From positions 41,217-105,216 of the forward strand of contig DIEX01000031.1 of the NCBI GenBank assembly GCA_002418835.1: a DNA stretch of 64,000 bases, written 5' to 3'. Made by a program: the position numbers and the translations under genes. The notes beneath the pieces were generated by a model. The model was not told where the DNA came from, did not search any database, and saw nothing but the letters and a program-made list of their open reading frames with translations. Origin of the DNA: Spirochaetia bacterium UBA5763. GTDB lineage: Bacteria > Spirochaetota > UBA4802 > UBA5550. Position 1 is the stretch's first letter, and every line of letters begins with the position of its first letter. Below are positions 17,245 through 25,935 of the stretch, piece by piece.

Positions 17245-17283
17245 TGTCCATAAAAAGTGATGTACATTATATATATTGTCCAT
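17245..17283. promoter_or_regulatory. Direct repeats between CoA-transferase and AraC regulator
   Basis: Two copies of TGTCCAT, each after a TATATAT-rich run, start 32 bp apart (about three helix turns). AraC-family proteins usually bind direct repeats, so this is a candidate operator for the adjacent regulator. Confidence 0.45.
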
Positions 17284-17337
17284 GAGGAATTGACTGACAG
17301 GTATGAATGGTTTATTATTGAATCAGGAAAATTAACA

Positions 17338-18456
17338 ATGGAAATATTGAGTTTGATCTATAAGCAGTATATATACTTCGGGCCCATTTTTGTTTTTGTG
17401 CTGGCGCTGGCTAAACTTGTATCAAAGCAGAGGCTGCGGATAAATTATTTTTATTCATTGTCTTATCTGTTCATGGGGCTTGGTATGCTTCAGGTCATAA
17501 GCTATTCGATGAAACCGTTTCCCGGTTACTGGTATGTCTCTCATCTCCTTGTACCTTTCACTTTCGGTACGCCGCTTTTTCTCTATTTAAGGTTCAGATT
17601 CCTTATACAGGGTGTTACTATCCGGGTACATCCCGCGATACCGGTTATATTTTCATTTATCACGCTTTTCATTGTAAGCGGCCCGATATTCGGAGGTGTG
17701 ATGAATTTCAGCAGGAATTATGCTGAACTAAGACCGCTCTTTGACCAATCTTTTATAAATCTCCCTGCTTATTATAAATCAGTTCACCTGATCAATTTTT
17801 CCGGTAAAGTAATACTTTGCGCGGGGCTCCTTACTCTTCTCATTAAAACAATGTACCTGTGGCAGGAGATAGAGAAGGAGCGGAGTATGCAGGCGCACAT
17901 AGCTTATATATTTACAATTATGATGTTCCTGACTGCTGTACTTGGACTGGCTGGTGATGTGGTAAATTTTGAGTTCAGCAAAGCCGCTATCGCTATGGTA
18001 AATACTGTTACTCTTGGAGTTTTTCTTGCTTCGCAGTATGATCCGGAATATTATGCCATTTTTAAACACATGCGTCAGAAAAAGAAGTACGCCGTATCAA
18101 AGGTACGCGGTATTGATGTAATGTCAGTTATTGAGCAGCTTACAGGTTTGATGAATGAGGACCGGCTGTACCTGGAAGAGAAGCTGTCACTGAATGATGC
18201 GGCAGCAATTCTCGATATCAATCACCAGCAGCTTTCCGAAATTCTCAATAAAGAGCTTGGCAAAAGCTTCAGCAGTTTTGTGAATGACTTCAGGATCTCT
18301 GATGCGAAGAAGATGCTTGTGGATGAGCCGGAGCTTCCTGTTATCAGGATAGCTATGACTGTGGGATTCAATTCCGTAAGGACTTTTAACAGGGTCTTTG
18401 CCGGGAGTACAGGCGTGACTCCAGTTGAATACCGGAACAGGCACCTGAAAAAATAA
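17338..18456 (+). CDS. AraC-family regulator with N-terminal membrane domain
   Basis: A 372-residue protein from the ATG chosen here (AGGAAA upstream); a longer GTG start at 17257 would put the candidate operator inside the gene. About seven hydrophobic helices fill residues 10-240 (for example FVFVLALAKLVS and VIFSFITLFIVSG). The last 95 residues are an AraC DNA-binding domain with two helix-turn-helix units (LSLNDAAAILDINHQQLSEI, then IAMTVGFNSVRTFNRVF, ending GVTPVEYRNRHL). It is probably a membrane-bound one-component sensor controlling the divergent CoA-transferase. Confidence 0.8.
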   Translation: MEILSLIYKQYIYFGPIFVFVLALAKLVSKQRLRINYFYSLSYLFMGLGMLQVISYSMKPFPGYWYVSHLLVPFTFGTPLFLYLRFRFLIQGVTIRVHPAIPVIFSFITLFIVSGPIFGGVMNFSRNYAELRPLFDQSFINLPAYYKSVHLINFSGKVILCAGLLTLLIKTMYLWQEIEKERSMQAHIAYIFTIMMFLTAVLGLAGDVVNFEFSKAAIAMVNTVTLGVFLASQYDPEYYAIFKHMRQKKKYAVSKVRGIDVMSVIEQLTGLMNEDRLYLEEKLSLNDAAAILDINHQQLSEILNKELGKSFSSFVNDFRISDAKKMLVDEPELPVIRIAMTVGFNSVRTFNRVFAGSTGVTPVEYRNRHLKK

Positions 18457-18603
18457 CTCTGGATTTGAATTGACCCCCCTTATGGCTTTTATATCGTTGT
18501 ATCAATTTTAAAATAGAAAATCAGCGGGATCTTTATTATATTAAATCTGAGTCTGGTAATGATTGAATTATAGCAGATTACGATTGAATTAGAACATCAA
18601 ATT

Positions 18604-18706
18604 GTCATTTCGAAGAAGCGTCAGCGACTGAGCAGTTCGGCAGGCTCACTGACCATTAATCCCGGTTCCTGAGCTTGTCGAAGGACTCACATACGTTCGA
18701 AATGAC
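18604..18706. repeat. Interspersed GTCATTTCGAA...TTCGAAATGAC element
   Basis: Imperfect inverted repeat with ends GTCATTTCGAA and TTCGAAATGAC and an inner GAGCTTGTCGAAGGACT half. Related copies lie at 27996-28085 and 42460-42522. It is non-coding. Confidence 0.65.
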
Positions 18707-18747
18707 GTTGCTCTAATTATTTCGTAAAATGTTATAGTCTATTTTCC

Positions 18748-18855
18748 GTCATTACCGGAAAGGCTGAGAGTAATCACAGGAAGTTCCGGAAGCCAATCCG
18801 GTAGTACCGGTTTTATGAGATTCCGGCACTTCGTTATCACTACGGCCGGAATGAC
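18748..18855. repeat. Interspersed GTCATTACCGG...CCGGAATGAC element
   Basis: Inverted-repeat element with ends GTCATTACCGG and CCGGAATGAC, 41 bp from the previous one. The 460-bp gap between the AraC regulator and the PAS/HD-GYP gene is otherwise without a gene that I can see. Confidence 0.6.
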
Positions 18856-18916
18856 GAGGTCCTGATTATTTCGTAAAATATTATATTATGAGTTTCAATC
18901 ACCGGGTTTTATAAAA

Positions 18917-21004
18917 ATGGATAAAATAGATTATCAGAATATAATTCTGGAGTCATCTTTCGGTTACGCCTATTACAGGCTTATACTCGATGAAGAAGGT
19001 GCGCCTTCTGATTATTTTTTTCTCGAGGTCAACAGAGCTTTTGAGGAGATGACAGGTGCCAGGCGGGAAAGAGTTATAGGGAGGAGGGCAACTGAAATTT
19101 TTCCCGGAGATGATCATGAAACAGCAGAAAGGATACAGCTTTACGGAAATTCGGTTTTAAAAAAACAGACGATTGTATTAGAACAATACAGTGAATTTTT
19201 CAGAAAATGGTACAGAGTTGAAGTGTCGCCGCAGAATGATCTCTATTTTGTAACTATCTTCTCAGATATTACTGAACTTAAACAGAGCACATCAAAGCTG
19301 ATGCAGTATATGGAATACGCTCCCGATGGTATTTTCATTGCTGACAACCAGGGTAAGTTTGTCTCCGTAAACCCCGCAGGGTGCAGGCTTCTCGGCTTCA
19401 GGGAGAATGAACTTAGAAATAAGTCAATAACAGATTTTATTCCGGATGAAAGCCGCGAGAGCAGTTTCGATGGGATAAGGAATCTTCTTGTGTCAGGTAG
19501 CGATAAGAGGGAGATACTCCTTAAGCAGAATGGTGGGCAAAAAATTTGGATTTCTCTTAAGACTGTACGCCTTCCTGATGGAACTTATATGGGATTCTGC
19601 AGGGATGTATCTGACCGTAAAAAAGCGGAGACTGAACTTGAGGAATTCGCCATATTTAACAAAACTCTGCTTGATACTATCCCTGTTCCTGTTTTCTACA
19701 AGGATATCAATGGTAAGTATCTCGGAATTAACAGAGCCTTCAGTGAATTTTACGGAGTTACAGCAGAGATTATTAAAGAGAAAACAGTTTTTGATGTTGC
19801 TCCTATAGAATTGGCGGCAGTTTACAATAAAAAGGATAATGAGCTCTTCAGTGAACCAGGAATTCAGATTTATGAAGAGACTGTAGAAAATTTTCGAAAA
19901 GAGCCTCACGATGTGATTTTTCATAAAGCCACTTTCAATAATATCAGTGGAAATGTAGGTGGAATAGTAGGGGCTCTTGTGGATATAACCGGATTGAAAA
20001 AAACCCACAAAGATCTTGAGCTTTACTTCAGGGCTATTCAGTCTGTTGATCAGCCTCTTCTGATAACTGACAGCAGAGGCAATATAATCCGTGTAAATAA
20101 TGCATTTATAAAAATGTATGGTTTTACTTATGAAGAGCTGAGAGACGGTAACCCCAATCTTTTGAATCCGGGTAAAGACGTTTATCTTAATTTCGGATAT
20201 TCAGAAGAGGAATATAATGATCTGTTCAGAACAATGTGGGCATCGATCACAAATCCGGATAAAGGCACCTGGGAAGGGATGCTGATTAATAGAAAAAAGG
20301 ATGGTTCATTAATCTGGGTGAAGCTCATTATTAATGCTGTCTATGATGATAATCATACGCCTGTCAATTATATAGCTCTCCCTGTTGATATAACAGGTAC
20401 ACTACAGAAAGAGACAATTACCAGGATTGAACTCTACCAGACCATTGCAGCACTGGCTGAACTGAGAGATAATGAGACTGGCAACCACATGCGCCGTGTC
20501 GGTATATATGCCAAGCTCCTCGCGCGCGGATATAATATGCCTGAGAAATACTGTAATGATATAGAGGTGTTCGCGCCGCTCCATGACATAGGCAAGGTTG
20601 GAATACTGGACTCACTCCTCCTTGCGGAGAGGAACCTTACACCATCTGAATATGAAATAATGAAAACACATACAATTTTGGGGCATAATATTGTAAAAGG
20701 GAAGAAGGAACTTGAGATGGTCGCTGCAATTACCATTGCTCATCATGAGTGGTATGACGGCTCCGGATATCCTAAAGGGCTTAGCGGACTTGACATACCT
20801 CTATCGGCAAGGATTACCGCTGTTGCTGACGTGTACGATGCTCTAAGGAGCAGGCGGCCCTACAAAGGGGAGTGGACACATGAAGAGGCGGTGAAGTATA
20901 TAATAGGTAAATCAGGGGTTCAGTTTGATCCGGATGTTGTTGATATATTCGGAAACATAAGCGGCAGGGTTGGAAAAATCTATATGGAATTGAAAGACTT
21001 ATAA
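18917..21004 (+). CDS. Multi-PAS sensor with HD-GYP phosphodiesterase domain
   Basis: A 695-residue cytoplasmic signalling protein with no membrane helix. Four PAS domains are visible at about 8-115, 125-240, 250-365 and 370-495 (for example YAPDGIFIADNQGKFVSVNP and DQPLLITDSRGNIIRVNN). The C-terminal about 190 residues are an HD-GYP domain with LHDIGKVGI, HHEWYDGSGYPKGL and ADVYDALRSRRPY. Such domains hydrolyse cyclic-di-GMP; all expected metal-site residues are seen. No ribosome site is obvious before the ATG. Confidence 0.92.
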   Translation: MDKIDYQNIILESSFGYAYYRLILDEEGAPSDYFFLEVNRAFEEMTGARRERVIGRRATEIFPGDDHETAERIQLYGNSVLKKQTIVLEQYSEFFRKWYRVEVSPQNDLYFVTIFSDITELKQSTSKLMQYMEYAPDGIFIADNQGKFVSVNPAGCRLLGFRENELRNKSITDFIPDESRESSFDGIRNLLVSGSDKREILLKQNGGQKIWISLKTVRLPDGTYMGFCRDVSDRKKAETELEEFAIFNKTLLDTIPVPVFYKDINGKYLGINRAFSEFYGVTAEIIKEKTVFDVAPIELAAVYNKKDNELFSEPGIQIYEETVENFRKEPHDVIFHKATFNNISGNVGGIVGALVDITGLKKTHKDLELYFRAIQSVDQPLLITDSRGNIIRVNNAFIKMYGFTYEELRDGNPNLLNPGKDVYLNFGYSEEEYNDLFRTMWASITNPDKGTWEGMLINRKKDGSLIWVKLIINAVYDDNHTPVNYIALPVDITGTLQKETITRIELYQTIAALAELRDNETGNHMRRVGIYAKLLARGYNMPEKYCNDIEVFAPLHDIGKVGILDSLLLAERNLTPSEYEIMKTHTILGHNIVKGKKELEMVAAITIAHHEWYDGSGYPKGLSGLDIPLSARITAVADVYDALRSRRPYKGEWTHEEAVKYIIGKSGVQFDPDVVDIFGNISGRVGKIYMELKDL

Positions 21005-21188
21005 TCCGCACGGGATATATCTCAGATATACTGCGCAAAAAAAGCCGGAATTTCTAATAAGCTTTTGCGTCAATGCCAGACAATAGTTATTGCATCTTTT
21101 ACAGTTATAAAATTAATTGCCATAGTTTAATAAAATAGACAGACACCCTTAAGGTGTCTCTCTGTATTACGTTATAAGAGGAATCATA

Positions 21189-22286
21189 ATGAAAGAGCTT
21201 TTTGAAAAAACATCGATTAACGGACTTGAACTTAAGAACAGATTCATCCGTTCCGCTACATGGGAGAGGATGGCTGATGACAAGGGACATCTTACTGACA
21301 GGCTTTTGAATGTATATGAGAAACTTGCTGATGGCGGTGCTGCTGCAATAATAACAGGGTATGCCTTTGTTGTCGAAGATGAACAGCCTAACGCGCGTAT
21401 GATGGGTATATATAATGATTCATTTATTGATGAATATAAAAGGCTCACTGACACGGTACATAAGAGGGGGAGTAAGATCATCCTTCAGACCGTTTACGGC
21501 GGATCGTTTACATGGTATAAAACAGGTGAACGGGTTATATGGGGGCCGTCAGCAGTTACTAATAAAGTTTCAAATGTAACTCCGAAAGAGATGACCCTTG
21601 AAGATATAAAGATGCTCATTGAAGCCTTCGGAGATGCGGCATTGCGTGCTAAAAAAAGCGGGTTCGACGGGGTTGAGATACATGGAGCACACAGTTATCT
21701 GCTTAATATGTTCCTGGCACCGTTTTTTAATATAAGAGAGGATCAGTACGGCGGCAGCGCGGAGAACAGGGCGCGGATTATTTATGATATATATGATAAC
21801 GCAAGGGCTAAGGTAGGGAAGGAGTTCCCCATCCTCATTAAACTGAACTGCTCGGATTTTATGGGAGATAAAGGTTTTACTTTTGCTGACTGCAAAGAGA
21901 TATGCAGAAACCTTGCAGCAAGGGGAATTGACGCAATAGAGATAAGCGGCGGGCCGGTTTTCAGGGCTCCGAAACCGGAGAAAGATCCCTCAGACTTTCC
22001 GGTGGAGAGAATTGGTAAAGAGTCTTACTTTGCGGCTTATGCAAAAGAAATAGCAGGTGCAGTTGATGTCCCTGTAATACTCGTGGGTGGAAACAGGTCT
22101 GTTGAAATAATGGAGAATATTCTTAATGATTCAGCCATTGAGTATTTCTCTATAGCAAGACCTCTGCTCAGTGAACCTGATCTCATTAATAAATGGAGCA
22201 AAGACAAAAGCTGCAAGCCGCGCTGTGTGTCATGCAATAAGTGTTTTGATGAGAATGGGAATATATGTGTTCTGGAGAGGGAATAA
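21189..22286 (+). CDS. NADH:flavin oxidoreductase, old yellow enzyme family
   Basis: A 365-residue FMN TIM-barrel enzyme. Marks: LKNRFIRSATWERMAD, DGVEIHGAHSYLLNMFLAP, EDQYGGSAENRARI, and VILVGGNRS. The C-terminus has a cysteine cluster CKPRCVSCNKCF seen in short relatives of 2,4-dienoyl-CoA reductase, but the full iron-sulphur and NADPH domains are absent. It probably reduces an activated double bond. AGAGGAA precedes the ATG. It is convergent with a TetR gene 3 bp away. Confidence 0.88.
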   Translation: MKELFEKTSINGLELKNRFIRSATWERMADDKGHLTDRLLNVYEKLADGGAAAIITGYAFVVEDEQPNARMMGIYNDSFIDEYKRLTDTVHKRGSKIILQTVYGGSFTWYKTGERVIWGPSAVTNKVSNVTPKEMTLEDIKMLIEAFGDAALRAKKSGFDGVEIHGAHSYLLNMFLAPFFNIREDQYGGSAENRARIIYDIYDNARAKVGKEFPILIKLNCSDFMGDKGFTFADCKEICRNLAARGIDAIEISGGPVFRAPKPEKDPSDFPVERIGKESYFAAYAKEIAGAVDVPVILVGGNRSVEIMENILNDSAIEYFSIARPLLSEPDLINKWSKDKSCKPRCVSCNKCFDENGNICVLERE

Positions 22287-22289
22287 ACA

Positions 22290-22982
22290 TTAATCCGGAG
22301 ACAGGGCCTTTCTAAGAAAATACATTACACCCTCCCTGATGGATTTATCCTCCTTCAGGGAGTTTTCACCTGCAAAGATCTTCATTCTCTCACCGTAATA
22401 CTCAGATGAATATGAAAACTGCATCAGCAGAATAATATTATCAATACAGAGGGCCGCAATACCGGGGTTGATTTTTTTATCAACAGTCCCGTCTTTTATT
22501 GCAGCATTAAGTATGCTCTTGTAGTATTGTGACGATATGGTCTCCATCTTCAGGGAGAGTTTTTTTGATATCATTGCAAGGCCCTGTGTTGTGGCTTCAA
22601 GATAGATCTGGTTCAGGAGCCTGTATTCCCTTGCATATTTCTGGACATAGGAGATTATTGTATCAAGCCTGTCAAAAATTGAACCGGGGAGATTATCTAT
22701 CTGAGCAAGTGACTGTTCAATGAGGCTGTATGCCTCATCCATAACGGTAAGAAAGAGGTTCTCCTTTGACTCGAAGTACTGGTACATGGAACCTATGCTG
22801 ATACCTGCGTTTTTGGCAATTATGTTTATATTGGCAGCGTTATATCCCATGGAGGAGAATTCAATAAGGGCGGCTTCAATAATCCTGCCGCGCTTATCAT
22901 CCGCAATCTTCTCAAACTGATCCGTGTGATACTTCTTCTTTATCTGCCTGGTCTTTTTTACTGATTCTGTTTTCTTTTCCAT
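22290..22982 (-). CDS. TetR-family transcriptional regulator
   Basis: A 230-residue regulator with a lysine-rich leader of about 30 residues, then a TetR helix-turn-helix (RGRIIEAALIEFSSMGYNAA, SIGSMYQYFESKENLFL) and an all-helical ligand domain. Ligand and targets are not evident; the convergent flavin oxidoreductase is a possible target. No clear palindrome lies immediately upstream. Confidence 0.88.
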   Translation of the reverse strand: MEKKTESVKKTRQIKKKYHTDQFEKIADDKRGRIIEAALIEFSSMGYNAANINIIAKNAGISIGSMYQYFESKENLFLTVMDEAYSLIEQSLAQIDNLPGSIFDRLDTIISYVQKYAREYRLLNQIYLEATTQGLAMISKKLSLKMETISSQYYKSILNAAIKDGTVDKKINPGIAALCIDNIILLMQFSYSSEYYGERMKIFAGENSLKEDKSIREGVMYFLRKALSPD

Positions 22983-23054
22983 ATTATATCTTATCTGTTA
23001 ACCATCCGTGACTCCGTGGTAATTATACACTTTAAGTTTTCCAAATTTCTATTT

Positions 23055-23177
23055 GTCATTCCGGTTTGCCCATCGGGCAATACCGGAATCTTAATGACAG
23101 AAATATGTTTCTGAAAAGGGGTAATTATTGTTTACCTTAAGATTCCGGCATTACGCTTCCGCTTCAGCCGGAATGTA
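23055..23177. repeat. Interspersed GTCATTCCGG...CCGGAATG element
   Basis: Starts GTCATTCCGGTTTGCCC and has GGGCAATACCGGAATCTT, then AGATTCCGGCATTACG and CAGCCGGAATG: two nested hairpins. Closest relatives are at 28858, 41238 and the half copy at 57271. Confidence 0.7.
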
Positions 23178-23219
23178 CTAATCATTTTATTATTTGCTAT
23201 AGATTATATACTCTTATCC

Positions 23220-23996
23220 TTACGTAAGCATCGCCTGTATCCGCTGCATAAAATCATTCAGCTGCGCTGCGTACTCCGGTGCCCCTTCAATTGTGACAAA
23301 GCCCTTTGCAACACCCTCGACAAACTCCACGTCACGAAGAAGGACTGCAAGTGCTCCCTCTATGCCGTGAAACTGCATGTGTATAAATGGCCTCTTCCTT
23401 GTATATACTCCGCGTCCTGCTTTGCTTTTTCCGGCTTTCACGCGAAGGTAAGCGGCTATGTCAGTGCCGTCAACTGTAATCTGGTATATCCTGTCAGGCT
23501 GCTTCGTTGTCCATTTAACCATGTCAGGGTCTCCGCCCTTGTTGTACTGGCTCAGGGCGGTAGTGATCATATAAAACGCAAGCTTTACTTTCAATGTTTT
23601 TTTATCCATTGTATTAGGGCGTGCGTCGGGCATCATTATTTTAAGGGAGAGGAGCAGCGCAAATACTTTTACAAGCACCCCGAAGTTTCTGAAACCGGAA
23701 ATCCCCGGTATCACAGGCTTTCCGGCAAGCATGTCATTCATCTTCTTCACTGAACTGAATGAAAAGGTGATGTCAGGAGATTCGCAAATCCCCTGTTCAA
23801 CATGGAATTCACCCTTATTGAAGACCAGCCATGCGCCGATATCTCCCGCAGCGTCCTTTGCCCTGAACTGAACCCGTGCTTCAACATCGCTGAACTTCTG
23901 TTTCATCTTCGGATCATCGTTCAGAATGACCTTCATTACAGGGAATACGGCATGGGTAAAGAGACGGGCAGCAAGGAGTTCTCTTTCTGTTGCCAT
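23220..23996 (-). CDS. SCP2 sterol-binding-like protein B
   Basis: A 258-residue soluble protein with SCP2-like features: GDIGAWLVFNKGEFHVEQG, ESPDITFSFSSVKKMNDMLAG, and a C-terminal GFVTIEGAPEYAAQLNDFM. SCP2 folds hold lipids or hydrophobic acyl groups in a cavity. It is the last gene of the SCP2/aminotransferase/transketolase operon, starting 3 bp after the transketolase C-half. A second SCP2-like protein opens the operon. It may carry or present a lipid substrate (inference). Confidence 0.7.
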   Translation of the reverse strand: MATERELLAARLFTHAVFPVMKVILNDDPKMKQKFSDVEARVQFRAKDAAGDIGAWLVFNKGEFHVEQGICESPDITFSFSSVKKMNDMLAGKPVIPGISGFRNFGVLVKVFALLLSLKIMMPDARPNTMDKKTLKVKLAFYMITTALSQYNKGGDPDMVKWTTKQPDRIYQITVDGTDIAAYLRVKAGKSKAGRGVYTRKRPFIHMQFHGIEGALAVLLRDVEFVEGVAKGFVTIEGAPEYAAQLNDFMQRIQAMLT

Positions 23997-23999
23997 AGC

Positions 24000-25019
24000 T
24001 TATACCTCGTCCTCCCAGCTTTCATCCTCTTCGAAGTCGCGTCCCATAACCTCGCGTACTTTGTTCACAATACTGTCGCAGTCGAGCCCGTAGTGGCAGT
24101 ATAGGTCTTCGGGATATCCCACAACACAGTAGCAGTCAGGAATACCGGCCTTTTCAAATGCACAACCCTTTCCGCTCTTCGCGATAACATCAGCAACAGC
24201 GCTTCCAAGTCCGCCGAAAATATTATGATCTTCAAATGTTATAATACGGCGGGTTTCAAGAACAGCTTTCATTATAGCCTCTTCATCAAGGGGTTTTATT
24301 GTATGCATATTAAGCACCCGTACAGAAAGCCCGTCCTGTTCCTTCAGCATCTTCGCCGCTTCAGCAGCCTGGAGAACTGTTATGCCGCAGCATATAAGTG
24401 TAATATCAGTACCTTCTGATATTGTCTGGGCTTTGCCGATTCTGAATCCGTAATCCTCTGACTGGTAGTATGTGGGTTCAAATCCGCGGCCGATACGGAT
24501 ATAAACTGGCCCCGGCCATTCAACAGCAGCGCGCACAGCACAGGCTGTTTCTATACCGTCAGCAGGTACTATTACAGTCATATTGGCAATGGAGCGCATG
24601 ATAGAGATATCCTCTGTGCAGTGATGAGTTGTTCCTGCCGCGCCGAATGATACTCCCCCGTGAGTTGCAATTATCTTTACGTTGAGGTTCTGGTAGCATA
24701 TATCTGTACGCACCTGTTCGAGCCCTCTCATGGCGGTAAAAGCTGCCATTGTTGATACAAAGGGGAGGAGCCCCGACTTCGCAAGACCTGCTGCAACTCC
24801 GAACATATTCTGTTCAGCAATTCCTACATTAAAAAACCTGTCAGGGAATTTGTCGCCGAATACGCCTATCTTTGTTGATTTTGCAAGGTCAGCAGATAAG
24901 CCCACAATCTTCGGATATTTTTCACCAAGCTCGCAGAGTACAGAGCCGTAAATTTCAGCCTGTGTCATTGTATTGGCGTCATAAACTGTCCATGTTGTTC
25001 CGGTAACTTCTTTAGCCAT
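24000..25019 (-). CDS. Transketolase C-terminal subunit (split transketolase)
   Basis: A 339-residue protein with the pyrimidine-binding and C-terminal domains of thiamine-diphosphate enzymes: VGLSADLAKSTKIGVF, the catalytic glutamate in GIAEQNMFGVAAGLA, AAFTAMRGLEQVRTDICY and THGGVSFGAAGTTHHCTEDI. It pairs with the N-terminal subunit 12 bp upstream to form a complete enzyme, as in split transketolases and the related DXS and C7-sugar enzymes. The genes around it suggest a special two-carbon ketol transfer rather than pentose phosphate metabolism. Confidence 0.88.
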   Translation of the reverse strand: MAKEVTGTTWTVYDANTMTQAEIYGSVLCELGEKYPKIVGLSADLAKSTKIGVFGDKFPDRFFNVGIAEQNMFGVAAGLAKSGLLPFVSTMAAFTAMRGLEQVRTDICYQNLNVKIIATHGGVSFGAAGTTHHCTEDISIMRSIANMTVIVPADGIETACAVRAAVEWPGPVYIRIGRGFEPTYYQSEDYGFRIGKAQTISEGTDITLICCGITVLQAAEAAKMLKEQDGLSVRVLNMHTIKPLDEEAIMKAVLETRRIITFEDHNIFGGLGSAVADVIAKSGKGCAFEKAGIPDCYCVVGYPEDLYCHYGLDCDSIVNKVREVMGRDFEEDESWEDEV

Positions 25020-25031
25020 TGTTGTACCCCC

Positions 25032-25862
25032 TTATCCCCTGTTCACCGATTCATGAGCCTTTGCAGCAAGGTCAGAGTCAATGCTGCCGTAATGCCATTT
25101 GACCTGGTCCTCCATGAAATCAACACCGCGTCCCTTTTTTGTATTGCAGAGAATTAAAACCGGAGCTTTTGTCTCGCTGTGCGCATAATCTATTGCTTCA
25201 GAAAGTGCTTTAAAGTCGTGGCCGTCGATCTCCTTTACAATGAAACCGAAAGCTTTCCATTTGTCAGCAAAGGGTTCGAGGGCCATAACCTCTTCAGTAC
25301 GGCCGTCTATCATCATCTTGTTGCGGTCAACAAATGTGATAAGATTTGTCACTTTGAAGTGGGCCGCAGACATTGCCGCTTCCCATACTGAGCCCTCGTT
25401 ACATTCACCATCCCCCAGAATACAGTATGTCTTCCATGATTTATTCTGAAGTCTCGCTCCAAGGGCAAGTCCCACAGCCATTGGGAGACCGTGCCCCAGG
25501 GAACCTGTTGAAACATCAACTCCCTTTACCTTGAGGCTGTCAAGGTGCATTCCGAAGTTTGACATGAAGTGGTTGAACTCCTTAAGTTCATCTTTCGGGA
25601 AGTATCCCCGTGCAGAAAGTACAGGGGCGTATCCAACTCCGCCATGACCTTTTGAGAGAACAACCCTGTCGCGTTCCTCCCAGTGAGGCTCTTCAGGCTT
25701 AATGTTCAGGTACTTGAAGTAAAGGATTGTCATGATCTCCACCATGCTGAGAGCCCCACCTATGTGTGCACCACCTGACCAGACTGTGGTATCAATGATA
25801 TCATGCCTGATGCTTTTAGCCTGTTCCTTAAGCTTAATTATTTCACTCTCTGTTATTGGCAT
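25032..25862 (-). CDS. Transketolase N-terminal subunit (split transketolase)
   Basis: A 276-residue thiamine diphosphate-binding half. Marks: SGGAHIGGALSMVEIMTILY, RDRVVLSKGHGGVGYAPVL, and the cofactor motif ILGDGECNEGSVWEAAMSAA...FVDRN. The start is the ATG after TGGAGG; a longer frame to 25901 would run into a perfect palindrome and has no ribosome site. Together with the C-half it forms one enzyme. Split genes are common in bacteria, but this operon setting is unusual. Confidence 0.88.
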   Translation of the reverse strand: MPITESEIIKLKEQAKSIRHDIIDTTVWSGGAHIGGALSMVEIMTILYFKYLNIKPEEPHWEERDRVVLSKGHGGVGYAPVLSARGYFPKDELKEFNHFMSNFGMHLDSLKVKGVDVSTGSLGHGLPMAVGLALGARLQNKSWKTYCILGDGECNEGSVWEAAMSAAHFKVTNLITFVDRNKMMIDGRTEEVMALEPFADKWKAFGFIVKEIDGHDFKALSEAIDYAHSETKAPVLILCNTKKGRGVDFMEDQVKWHYGSIDSDLAAKAHESVNRG

Positions 25863-25891
25863 ATACGCCTCCAGAATTTTTATTTGCAATT

Positions 25892-25925
25892 GTCGAAGCA
25901 AGGGGTTGCAACCCCTTGCTTCGAC
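25892..25925. repeat. 34-bp perfect palindrome within the operon
   Basis: Two 17-bp arms with no spacer; the core CAAGGGGTTG/CAACCCCTTG recurs at 62569-62594. It lies between the aminotransferase stop and the transketolase N-half start, so in RNA it could form a very stable hairpin that adjusts relative expression. Confidence 0.75.
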
Positions 25926-25935
25926 TGATGAAAAA

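Noticed and set aside
21140..21159. GACACC/GGTGTC hairpin before the flavin oxidoreductase
   Set aside because: Six-pair stem without a T-run; not enough to call a terminator or operator.
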